NCBI GenBank assembly: GCA_016199375.1
Contig: JACQGV010000028.1
Location: 1 to 5,728 of the forward strand
Length of the DNA: 5,728 bases
DNA from: Chloroflexota bacterium
GTDB taxonomy: Bacteria > Chloroflexota > Dehalococcoidia > SHYM01
Direction: 5' to 3'
Shown: one piece after another, positions 1 through 5,501 of the stretch
How the letters are laid out: each line of letters opens with the position of its first letter
Position numbering within the stretch: position 1 is the first letter of the stretch
The notes under the pieces: model-generated
Seen by the model: only the letters and a program-made list of their open reading frames with translations
Database searches by the model: none
Told to the model about the DNA's origin: nothing
Made by a program: the position numbers and the translations under genes

Positions 1-278
1 TCAGAGCTGGCCAGGACACCCATGGCGATGGGAAGGTCGTAGGCGGGCCCCTCCTTGCGCAGGTCGGCGGGGGCCATGTTGACCGTGATGCGGCGCTGGG
101 GGAAGGAGCAGCCCGAGTTCTTGATAGCTGCCCGCACCCGCTCCTTGGCCTCCTGGACAGCCGTGTCGGGCAGGCCGACGATGGTGAAGGCGGGCAGACC
201 GCTGGCCAGGTCCACCTCGACCTCCACCAGGGCGCCGTCCAGGCCGACGACGGCACAGCTCAGCACTTTGGCAAACAT
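1..278 (-). CDS. comM: ComM/YifB-family Mg-chelatase-like AAA+ ATPase, N-terminal part (runs off the window)
   Basis: The reading frame is open from an ATG at 278 to the left edge (92 codons plus 2 bases), so only the N-terminal domain is present. Residues 1-92 begin [15 protein letters not shown] and carry the family's conserved blocks: [12 protein letters not shown] (about 31-42), [14 protein letters not shown] (about 45-58), then [15 protein letters not shown] and [11 protein letters not shown]. This pattern is the N-terminal ChlI-like domain of YifB/ComM proteins. In naturally competent bacteria ComM is a hexameric helicase that promotes branch migration during recombination of incoming DNA; in other bacteria the role is less clear. 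The Walker motifs would lie outside the window. GGGAAG lies two bases before the ATG, a weak and close ribosome site, but the family N-terminus matches this start exactly. A promoter lies at 332-360. The family call is secure; the competence role is inferred. Confidence 0.93.
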   Translation of the reverse strand, partial: MFAKVLSCAVVGLDGALVEVEVDLASGLPAFTIVGLPDTAVQEAKERVRAAIKNSGCSFPQRRITVNMAPADLRKEGPAYDLPIAMGVLASS

Positions 279-331
279 GTCTTCCCAATCATAAGCATGT
301 CCCACCTAGAGCTTTTCCGATATGCGCCGCC

Positions 332-360
332 ATCATAAGAAGAATCCGAGCAGTGGTCAA
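332..360 (-). promoter_or_regulatory. Sigma70-type promoter for the comM-like gene
   Basis: Read on the minus strand, TTGACC (360-355) is followed by exactly 17 bp and TATGAT (337-332). This is 5/6 matches to each consensus hexamer at the optimal spacing. Transcription would start near 325, giving a leader of about 47 nt before the ATG at 278. It is divergent from the metal operon promoter, whose -35 begins about 53 bp away. It is a prediction from motif match only. Confidence 0.6.
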
Positions 361-412
361 CGGGAGCAAGGAGACCCACACACAGGTATCCTTCAAGCAC
401 ACCGCGCCCTTC

Positions 413-438
413 TTGACAACGATTGTTGATGTTATAAT
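413..438 (+). promoter_or_regulatory. Promoter of the fur-type / metal uptake operon
   Basis: TTGACA (413-418) and TATAAT (433-438) are both perfect matches to the sigma70 consensus, in an otherwise GC-rich background. They are separated by only 14 bp, shorter than the usual 16-18. At a 17-bp distance the -35 would instead be TTCTTG (410-415). The -10 is the stronger part of the prediction. Transcription would start near 445, about 25 nt before the ATG at 470, and run through the regulator and the transporter genes. Two dyads flank the -10 box and would let a repressor block it. Confidence 0.55.
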
Positions 439-459
439 GGGTTGTTGCAATCGTTTGCA
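416..459 (+). promoter_or_regulatory. Candidate Fur-family operator: two dyads around the -10 box
   Basis: Dyad 1 is ACAA-CGA-TTGT (416-426), a perfect 4-bp-arm palindrome in the promoter spacer. Dyad 2 is TGCAA-TCGT-TTGCA (446-459), with perfect 5-bp arms and 12 of 14 positions symmetric, at the expected transcription start. The two share the 8-mer CAATCGTT in opposite orientations (418-425 and 448-455). The cores are 30 bp apart, close to three helical turns, and the pair is centred on the -10 box. AT-rich dyads of the TGCAA-N-TTGCA type are known for some Fur-superfamily regulators, from memory. The adjacent regulator is the obvious candidate binder. Binding is inferred. Confidence 0.5.
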
Positions 460-469
460 TGAGCCGCAG

Positions 470-922
470 ATGGCCAATCACACCCAGGCAATCGAATGGC
501 TGCGGGGCCAGGGGCTGCGCCTGACGCCCCAGCGCCTGCTCATACTCTCGGCGATCGCGGAAGGTGGCGGCCACCTGGCGGTCGACGAGATCTACCGCCG
601 GGCCAAGGAAGCCTACCCCTACATAGACATCGCCACCGTCTACCGCACCCTCCACCTGCTGAAGAAGCTGGGCGTGGTCACCGAAGTGGGGATGGGCGAC
701 CGGCTCCACTTCGAGCTTTCGGGCCCGGGCAGGAAACACCACCACATGGTGTGCCGGGACTGCGGAAACGCCTTCGATCTGAGCCCCGGCCACCTGAAGG
801 CGTTCCGCAAGACCCTGGTGGAGAAGTTCGGCTTTGAGCCCGACCTGGACAACTTCACCATCAGCGGCGTGTGCGCCCAGTGCGCCCCGTCCGCGCAGCC
901 ACGCCGGCGAAGGGGGGGCTAA
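470..922 (+). CDS. Fur-family metal-responsive transcriptional repressor (Zur-like by context)
   Basis: A 150-residue protein, the normal length for the family. The winged-helix DNA-binding part covers about 5-75, with the hallmark stretch GLRLTPQRLLIL (15-26), H35 in GHLAVDEIY, and the recognition-helix motif ATVYRTLHLL (55-64). The C-terminal dimerisation/metal part has H80 and E82 in RLHFEL, the His cluster H90-H92, and two CxxC pairs (C95/C98 and C135/C138) that form the structural zinc site. ATG 470 was chosen because the family N-terminus begins here and the in-frame ATG at 437 falls inside the -10 box; GAG at 461-463 is a weak ribosome site. The stop is 8 nt ahead of the zinc/manganese receptor gene, so the protein most likely senses the metal that the transporter carries and represses the operon. 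The sequence alone does not separate Zur, Fur and Mur; having E rather than D near position 82 argues mildly against PerR. The tail RRRRGG is coded over a run of seven G. Confidence 0.94.
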   Translation: MANHTQAIEWLRGQGLRLTPQRLLILSAIAEGGGHLAVDEIYRRAKEAYPYIDIATVYRTLHLLKKLGVVTEVGMGDRLHFELSGPGRKHHHMVCRDCGNAFDLSPGHLKAFRKTLVEKFGFEPDLDNFTISGVCAQCAPSAQPRRRRGG

Positions 923-928
923 AAGGAG
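923..928 (+). promoter_or_regulatory. Ribosome binding site of the metal receptor gene
   Basis: AAGGAG immediately follows the regulator's TAA and lies only two bases before ATG 931, closer than the usual 5-9. It still supports this start over the upstream in-frame codons, because the lipoprotein signal sequence begins exactly here. Confidence 0.55.
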
Positions 929-930
929 CC

Positions 931-1929
931 ATGGCCCGAGCCCTGGCAAGCCTGCTCACGCTGCTGCCGCTGCTGGCCCTGGCCTGCGGCGGCGGCGCGG
1001 CGCCCACGCCGGAGGCGAAGCTCCAGGTAGTTACCACCGTCGCGCCCATCACCAGCATCGTCGAGAGCATCGGCGGCAGCCGCATCCGCCTGGAGGGGAT
1101 CATCCCCGAGGGCGTCAACTCCCACACCTTCGAGCCCGCGCCCTCGGTGGCCCGGCTGCTGGCGCGGGCCGACCTGATCGTGCTCAACGGACTGTTCCTG
1201 GAAGAGCCCACCCTGCGGCTGGCCGAGGCCAACAAGAGGGACGGCGCGGTGGTCCTGCGCCTGGGCGAGGGCACCGTCTCCCGGCAGGAGTGGGCCTTCG
1301 ACTTCAGCTTCCCGGAATCGGCGGGGCGCCCCAACCCTCACCTCTGGCCCGACCCCATCCTGGCGCTGCGCTACGCCGAGCTAGTCCAGGAGCAACTGGC
1401 GCAGCAGGACGCCACTAACGCCGGCTACTACGGCGAGAACCTGGCCCACTTCCGGCGGCGTATCGAAAGGCTGGACGCAGCCATCCGCGCCGCCGTCCAG
1501 ACCATCCCGCGGGGACAGCGCAAGCTGCTCACCTACCACGACTCCTGGGCCTACTTCGCCCGCCGCTACGGGATGGAAGTCATCGGCGCCGTCCAGCCCG
1601 CGGACTTTGCCGAGCCCTCGGCGCGCGAGGTGGCCAGGCTCATAGACCAGCTACGCGAGGTGAAGGTGCCGGCGGTCTTCGGCTCCGAGGTATTCCCCAG
1701 CAAGGTCCTGGAGCAGATCGCCCGCGAGGCCGGCGCCAGGTTCATAGACAAGCTGCGGGACGATGACCTGCCCGGCAAGCCCGGCGACCCCCGCCACAGC
1801 TACCTGGGGCTGATGCTTGAAAACATGGAGATCATGGTGCCGGCCCTGGGCGGGGACGCGGCCGCCCTGGCGGGAGTGGACGTCCGCCCCGTGTTTGAAG
1901 GTGCGAGCGGGGCCATCTACCCCCAGTGA
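931..1929 (+). CDS. znuA: Metal ABC transporter substrate-binding lipoprotein (ZnuA/TroA family)
   Basis: A 332-residue extracytoplasmic receptor (cluster A-I, ZinT/TroA fold). Residues 1-18 are a signal peptide (MARAL, then a Leu/Ala core) ending at a lipobox-like ALAC with C19, so the protein is probably lipid-anchored; A and L at -3 and -2 are allowed but not the commonest order. Family blocks follow in order: VVTTVAPITSIVESIGG, GVNSHTFEP with ligand H65, NPHLWPDP with ligand H137, YHDSWAYFARRYG with ligand H203, then an Asp-rich loop (D277-D279) before YLGLM, where the family's acidic fourth ligand lies. His in the third position is typical of ZnuA/TroA; manganese receptors of the PsaA type have Glu there. 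The long His-rich loop of proteobacterial ZnuA is missing. It lies 8 nt after the regulator and 8 nt before the likely ATPase start. Zinc is the favoured substrate; manganese or both cannot be excluded. Confidence 0.93.
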   Translation: MARALASLLTLLPLLALACGGGAAPTPEAKLQVVTTVAPITSIVESIGGSRIRLEGIIPEGVNSHTFEPAPSVARLLARADLIVLNGLFLEEPTLRLAEANKRDGAVVLRLGEGTVSRQEWAFDFSFPESAGRPNPHLWPDPILALRYAELVQEQLAQQDATNAGYYGENLAHFRRRIERLDAAIRAAVQTIPRGQRKLLTYHDSWAYFARRYGMEVIGAVQPADFAEPSAREVARLIDQLREVKVPAVFGSEVFPSKVLEQIAREAGARFIDKLRDDDLPGKPGDPRHSYLGLMLENMEIMVPALGGDAAALAGVDVRPVFEGASGAIYPQ

Positions 1930-1937
1930 GGTGAGCC

Positions 1938-2795
1938 ATTCTTCATCCGCAGCCGCATGAACGGGCGCTGGAGAGGCCCATCGTCGAGCTCAAGGGCGTG
2001 ACCGCCGGCTACGACGGCCAGGTCGTGCTGTCAGATGTGGACCTGCGCATCATGCCGGGCGATTTCGTAGGCCTGTTGGGGCCCAGCGGCTCGGGCAAGA
2101 CCACCCTGCTCCGCACCGTCCTGGGGGCGGCCGCCGTCTACCGGGGCGAGGTGCTGGTGGAGGGCGTACCGACAGCCACGCGACCGCCCCGAGCAGGCTA
2201 CGTGCCCCAGTTGGAGGCCATTGACTGGAACTTTCCTGTCACCGTGGAAGAGGTGGTGATGCTGGGGCGCACCGTGGACAGCCCGCTCCTGCCCTGGTAC
2301 CGGCGCCGTGACCACGCCCTGGCGCAGGGGATCATGGAGCGGCTGGGGATAGCCCGCCTGGCCCGGCGCCACATCCGTGAGCTATCGGGCGGGCAGCAAC
2401 GCCGCGTCTTCCTGGCCCGCGCCCTGGTGAGCAGCCCGCGCCTGCTGCTGCTGGACGAGCCCACGGCTGGCGTAGACATCAAGACCCGGGACGACATCAT
2501 GCATCTCCTGGACGAGCTGAACCATCAGGGTGTCACCATCGTCATGACGACCCATGAGATCAACTCTGTCGCCGCGCACCTCCCCTGGGTGGTGTGCCTG
2601 AGCGGCCGCATCGTGGCGGAGGGCTCCCCCTCCCAGGTTTTCACCCCCGAGACCCTCCGGCTGACCTACAACGCCGAGATGCCCGTCACCCAATACCAGG
2701 GCATGACCCTGGTGGCGGAGACCCCTCACTTCTTCGGCCGCGACAGCCGCCGCGCTGAAAGCGGGGGGGCCGCCGGCGAGGAGCGCCGTGTTTGA
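1938..2795 (+). CDS. znuC: Metal ABC transporter ATP-binding protein (ZnuC type)
   Basis: The cytoplasmic ATPase that powers metal import. Counting from 1938 (285 residues): Walker A GPSGSGKTT at 48-56, Q-loop Q91 in YVPQLEAIDWNFP, signature LSGGQQRR at 149-156, Walker B LLLLDEPTAGVD at about 169-180, and switch His H206 in TTHEI. The Q-loop sequence and the Asn-Phe-Pro after it are typical of the Zn/Mn ATPases. The start is irregular. The only conventional start codon is GTG 1998, but the conserved first strand (IVELKGVTAGYDG) begins before it, and the frame is open back to a TGA at 1932 with no ATG, GTG or TTG. I chose ATT 1938 because GGTGA precedes it, it lies 8 nt after the receptor stop as in the preceding junction, and GAGCCAT is identical to the context of the receptor's ATG. 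Initiation at CTG 1968, or an indel near ATG 1957, are alternatives. The 3' end overlaps the permease by 8 nt. Confidence 0.92.
   Translation: MLHPQPHERALERPIVELKGVTAGYDGQVVLSDVDLRIMPGDFVGLLGPSGSGKTTLLRTVLGAAAVYRGEVLVEGVPTATRPPRAGYVPQLEAIDWNFPVTVEEVVMLGRTVDSPLLPWYRRRDHALAQGIMERLGIARLARRHIRELSGGQQRRVFLARALVSSPRLLLLDEPTAGVDIKTRDDIMHLLDELNHQGVTIVMTTHEINSVAAHLPWVVCLSGRIVAEGSPSQVFTPETLRLTYNAEMPVTQYQGMTLVAETPHFFGRDSRRAESGGAAGEERRV
2778..2783 (+). promoter_or_regulatory. Ribosome binding site of the permease gene
   Basis: GAGGAG inside the 3' end of the ATPase gene is four bases before GTG 2788. This supports the GTG start and translational coupling across the 8-nt overlap GTGTTTGA. Confidence 0.55.
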
Positions 2796-3663
2796 GCCCT
2801 TCCGCTACGAGTTCTTTGTCAGGGGACTGCTCGCGGCCACCCTGGTGGGGGGCCTGTGTGGGCTGATCGGGGTGTACATCGTCCTCCGGCGCATGGCCTA
2901 CATCGGCCACGGGCTGTCCCACGCCATCTTCGGCGGCGCCGTGGTCAGCTACGTGATGTCTTTCAACTTCTTCGCGGGGGCCAGCATCTGGGGATTCCTG
3001 TCCGCCATCCTCATCACCCTCACCACCCGCAAGCGCAAGATAGGCGCCGACGCCGCCATCGGCATCATCACCACCGCCAGCTTCGCCCTGGGCATCGCCA
3101 TCATAAGCCGCTACAAGACCTTCACCCGCAGCTTCGATGCTGCCCTCTTCGGCAACATCCTGGGCGTGACCGCGGGCGATTTGCTGGCCATCGCGGTAGT
3201 CGCCGCCGCCACCGGCGCCATCCTGTTCCTGGGCTACAAGCAGTTCCTCTTCGCCACCTTCGACCCCGAGGTGGCCCGCTACTACGGCGTGCCTACAGGC
3301 TGGGTGGAGACCGTCTTCTCCCTGGTGCTGGCGGCCACCGTCGTCGTGTCCATGCAGGTGCTAGGCGTCACCATGATCGCGGCCGCCATCGTCATCCCAC
3401 CCATCGTCGCGCGCCTGCTGACCGATAGCTTCAGAGTAATGGTGCTGCTCTCCTCGGCGCTGGGCGCCTTCTGCGGTCTGGGCGGCATCTACCTGAGCTA
3501 CTACGTGGATGTCTCCTCGGGCGCCACTGTGGTCCTCTTCTCTGCCGCTCTATTTGTCCTGGTCCTCGCCTACACCAGCCTCAAGGGCCGGCTCTCCGCA
3601 GCGGAGCGCCGGCTGTCCCGGGGCGACGCTCTGCCCCAGGAGACCTCCAGCACCTTCGAGTAG
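2788..3663 (+). CDS. znuB: Metal ABC transporter permease (ABC-3 family, ZnuB type)
   Basis: A 291-residue integral membrane protein that forms the transport channel with the ATPase. Hydrophobic segments are seen at about 12-33, 43-60, 63-80, 89-106, 131-150, 172-192, 195-212, 218-238 and 245-263, which fits the eight or nine helices of the family. The family block after the first helix is VLRRMAYIGHGLSHAIFGG (32-50), with the conserved Ser-His pair (S44, H45). GADAAIGIITTASFALGI (86-103), GNILG (122-126) and VLGVTMIAAAIVIPPIVARLL (191-211) are also family-typical. The hydrophilic tail (265-291) is cytoplasmic by prediction and has no clear motif. GTG is the start: it follows a good ribosome site and overlaps the ATPase stop. 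The gene closes the operon; there is no obvious hairpin-plus-T terminator after the TAG. Confidence 0.95.
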   Translation: MFEPFRYEFFVRGLLAATLVGGLCGLIGVYIVLRRMAYIGHGLSHAIFGGAVVSYVMSFNFFAGASIWGFLSAILITLTTRKRKIGADAAIGIITTASFALGIAIISRYKTFTRSFDAALFGNILGVTAGDLLAIAVVAAATGAILFLGYKQFLFATFDPEVARYYGVPTGWVETVFSLVLAATVVVSMQVLGVTMIAAAIVIPPIVARLLTDSFRVMVLLSSALGAFCGLGGIYLSYYVDVSSGATVVLFSAALFVLVLAYTSLKGRLSAAERRLSRGDALPQETSSTFE

Positions 3664-3767
3664 GCCCTGGCTAGCGCCGCCTCCAGCCCCGGCGCAATCG
3701 CGGCGGTAAGGCGCTGCTCAGCCTTGACGCCAGGTATAATGGCGGCACCGTTGCAGGGAGGGACCGC
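3664..3767 (+). promoter_or_regulatory. Short intergenic region with an isolated TATAAT before the CoA-ligase-type gene
   Basis: A perfect TATAAT (3735-3740) lies 27 bases before the ATG at 3768 and stands out from the GC-rich surroundings. No good -35 hexamer is found at 16-18 bp; the nearby TTGACG (3724-3729) is only 5 bp away and cannot be its partner. GGGAGG (3756-3761), six bases before the ATG, is a good ribosome site. An inverted repeat CGCCGC/GCGGCG (3675-3680 and 3700-3705) is present without a T-run. The gene may therefore have its own weak promoter or be read through from the metal operon. Confidence 0.35.
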
Positions 3768-5201
3768 ATGGCCCCCGGAGAGCATCCCCTGGAGTTCATC
3801 TTCCAGCCGCGCTCCATCGCCGTGGCGGGCGCCTCGCCCGAGCGGGGCCGGTCAGGGAACGAGTACGTCCGCCAGCTACAGCACTACGGCTTCCGGGGTC
3901 CCATCTACCCCGTGCACCCTGAAGCGACGACGGTGGAGGGGCTGCCGGTCTACCGCTCGGTGCTGGACGCGCCCGGCCCGGTTGACTATGTGATCTCCTG
4001 TGTGCCAGCGGCGGCGCTGCCGCAACTGGTGGACGAGTGCGGCAGGAAGGGCGTGCGGGCCCTGCACGCCTTCACGGGGCGCTTCCGGGAGACGGGACGC
4101 CCCGAGGCGGCGGCCCTGGAGCAGGAGGTGCGGCGCCGGGCGCGCCGGGCCGGGCTGCGCCTCATCGGCCCCAACTGCATGGGGCTGTATGTCCCGCGGC
4201 AGGGCATCGGCTTCAAGTACAACTTCCCCCACGAGCCCGGGCCGGTGGCCTTCCTGAGCCAGAGCGGCGGCAACTGCGCCGAGCTGGTCTACAGGGGTAG
4301 CCTGCGCGGGCTGCGGTTCAGCAAGGTCATCAGCTACGGCAACGGTCTCGACCTGACGGAGAGCGACTTCCTGGACTACCTGGCCGCGGACCCGGAGACG
4401 GCAGTGGTGGGCGCCTACATGGAGGGGGTGCAGGACGGGCGGCGGCTCCTAGCCGCGCTGCAACACCTGGCGGCCAGCAAGCCCGTTGTCGTCCTCAAAG
4501 GCGGGCGCACCCGCGCCGGCGCCCGCTCCGTGTCCTCGCACACCGGCTCCCTGGCGGGCGCCACGGCGGTCTGGGATGTCGCCTGCCGCCAGGCCGGCGC
4601 CATCCAGGTGAGCGACCTGGAGGAGATGATAGACCTGCTGGTGGCGTTCCGCTTCCTCAAGCCCGTCCAGGGGCTGGGGGTGGGAGTGGTGGGCGGCGGG
4701 GGCGGACGCACCGTCCAGTCGGCTGACGACTGCGAGGCGGCCGGGCTGACGGTGGTGCCGCTGCCCCCGGACGTCAGGGAGAAGCTGCGGCCCCTGGCGC
4801 CCGCCTTCGCCGACTGGATCGGCAACCCCCTGGACATCTCCATCCTGGCGGGGGCCAACGTCCTGCCGGAGATGGTTAAGCTCATGGGGGGCCATCCCGC
4901 CTTCGACGCCATCATCGCCAACGTGGGCGAGGACTGGTTCCTGGACACGCCTGAGAGCGCGGGCCGCATGCTGACGAGCACGCTGAAGAGCTACCTGGCC
5001 CTGGGGCCGACGCAGCCCAAACCCTTCGCCCTGGTCCTGGGGACCAGCGAGGGGCCCGACGAGTGGCGCTGGCGCGCCATCGAGGAGGCGAAGCGCCAGT
5101 TCTGGGAGGCGGGGCTGGCGGTCTTCCCCACCATCGCCCGCGCGGCCCGCGCCCTGGCCCAGGCGCACACCTACTATCGCCGGCGTGCGGCCGCGCCCTA
5201 G
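3768..5201 (+). CDS. Acyl-CoA synthetase (NDP-forming), alpha-subunit-like CoA-binding protein
   Basis: A 477-residue protein with the three-domain layout of the alpha part of ADP-forming acetyl/acyl-CoA synthetases, related to succinyl-CoA synthetase alpha. Residues 8-140 form a Rossmann CoA-binding domain (FQPRSIAVAGASP at 12-24, IYPVHPEA, VDYVISCVPAA, LIGPNCMGLY at 132-141). Residues 158-300 form the second domain, with FLSQSGGN (162-169), YGNGLDLTESDFLDYLA (190-206) and the phosphohistidine motif SSHTGSLAG with H258. Residues 301-477 form the third domain (GNPLDIS, then AGLAVFPTIARAARALA near the end). These enzymes interconvert acyl-CoA and acid with ATP formation or use through a phospho-His intermediate. 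The ATP-grasp beta domain, often fused or adjacent, is not in the window, so the partner is elsewhere or the protein acts otherwise. The acyl substrate cannot be told. ATG 3768 has a good ribosome site and the family N-terminus follows it closely. Confidence 0.9.
   Translation: MAPGEHPLEFIFQPRSIAVAGASPERGRSGNEYVRQLQHYGFRGPIYPVHPEATTVEGLPVYRSVLDAPGPVDYVISCVPAAALPQLVDECGRKGVRALHAFTGRFRETGRPEAAALEQEVRRRARRAGLRLIGPNCMGLYVPRQGIGFKYNFPHEPGPVAFLSQSGGNCAELVYRGSLRGLRFSKVISYGNGLDLTESDFLDYLAADPETAVVGAYMEGVQDGRRLLAALQHLAASKPVVVLKGGRTRAGARSVSSHTGSLAGATAVWDVACRQAGAIQVSDLEEMIDLLVAFRFLKPVQGLGVGVVGGGGGRTVQSADDCEAAGLTVVPLPPDVREKLRPLAPAFADWIGNPLDISILAGANVLPEMVKLMGGHPAFDAIIANVGEDWFLDTPESAGRMLTSTLKSYLALGPTQPKPFALVLGTSEGPDEWRWRAIEEAKRQFWEAGLAVFPTIARAARALAQAHTYYRRRAAAP
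5198..5201. other. Shared CTAG: overlapping stop codons of convergent genes
   Basis: The palindrome CTAG supplies TAG on the plus strand (5199-5201) for the CoA-ligase-type gene and TAG on the minus strand (5200-5198) for the small hypothetical gene. The two coding regions meet with a 3-bp overlap, leaving no space for a dedicated terminator between them. Confidence 0.8.
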
Positions 5202-5446
5202 GGCGCGAACTGAGAGTGCTCCATCTTCTTCCACGGCTTGCGGACCTTGCGCTCCGGCCGCTTGGGGTCCGGGATCATCTCTTTGTCTTTGAAGACCTCA
5301 TTGATCCACATCGTGCCGCCGGGAGGCCAGACCTGGCGGCTGACCTCGATGGCGTCCTGCTTGTTGCGCGCCCAGATGAAGCAGTGCTCGCCGTCGCAGC
5401 GGCTGCCCTTGCTGGCAAAGAAGACCTTCTCGCTCTCGTCCGCCAT
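5198..5446 (-). CDS. Small hypothetical protein (82 aa)
   Basis: I do not recognise this protein. It looks genuinely coded: third codon positions are almost all G or C, the composition is that of a soluble protein, and AGAGG lies five bases before the ATG at 5446. It is hydrophilic with no signal peptide or membrane segment. It has a CDGEHC pair (C17, C22), an aromatic/basic stretch FIWARNKQDAIEVSRQVWPP (23-42), and a strongly basic tail rich in Lys, Arg and Pro (about 59-74). The stretch around 23-37 could be a short strand followed by a helix. The two cysteines with H21 could bind a metal or form a disulfide, but this is speculative. It converges on the CoA-ligase-type gene and its stop overlaps that gene's stop. 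It lies 55 nt downstream of another small gene on the same strand, so the two may be co-transcribed. Confidence 0.72.
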   Translation of the reverse strand: MADESEKVFFASKGSRCDGEHCFIWARNKQDAIEVSRQVWPPGGTMWINEVFKDKEMIPDPKRPERKVRKPWKKMEHSQFAP

Positions 5447-5474
5447 GGCGGCCTCTTCCCCCCTCCTAAACTAG

Positions 5475-5493
5475 CGGCGGCGCAGCGCCACCG
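5475..5493 (-). other. GC-rich hairpin between the two small minus-strand genes
   Basis: The 55-nt gap between the two small genes holds an imperfect inverted repeat centred on 5484: five paired positions either side (GGCGC/GCGCC), one mismatch, then three more pairs. No T-run follows on the minus strand, so it is not a standard terminator. It could act as a processing or stability element, or be chance in GC-rich DNA. A consensus AGGAGG (5467-5462) follows it but is 15 nt from the ATG; the nearer AGAGG is the likelier ribosome site. Confidence 0.3.
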
Positions 5494-5501
5494 ACCCGCG
5501 A

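Noticed and set aside
437..469. Upstream ATG at 437 as the regulator start
   Set aside because: It overlaps the TATAAT box and would lie upstream of the likely transcription start; the family N-terminus fits ATG 470.
260..949. Long open frame on the minus strand (229 codons) across the control region and the regulator gene
   Set aside because: It lies antisense to a clear Fur-family gene, its product has no recognisable motif, and GC-rich coding DNA produces such shadows.
3694..3700. GCAATCG upstream of the CoA-ligase-type gene as a further operator copy
   Set aside because: Just a short core match with no surrounding dyad; expected by chance.
3675..3705. CGCCGC/GCGGCG inverted repeat after the permease as a terminator
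   Set aside because: Only six paired bases around a 19-nt loop and no T-run; not convincing as a terminator.
3724..3740. TTGACG plus TATAAT as a promoter pair
   Set aside because: Only 5 bp separate them; they cannot be -35 and -10 of one promoter.
4449..5234. 261-codon minus-strand open frame opposite the CoA-ligase-type gene
   Set aside because: Low-complexity Gly/Arg/Gln-rich product, antisense to conserved motifs of a recognised family; a shadow frame.
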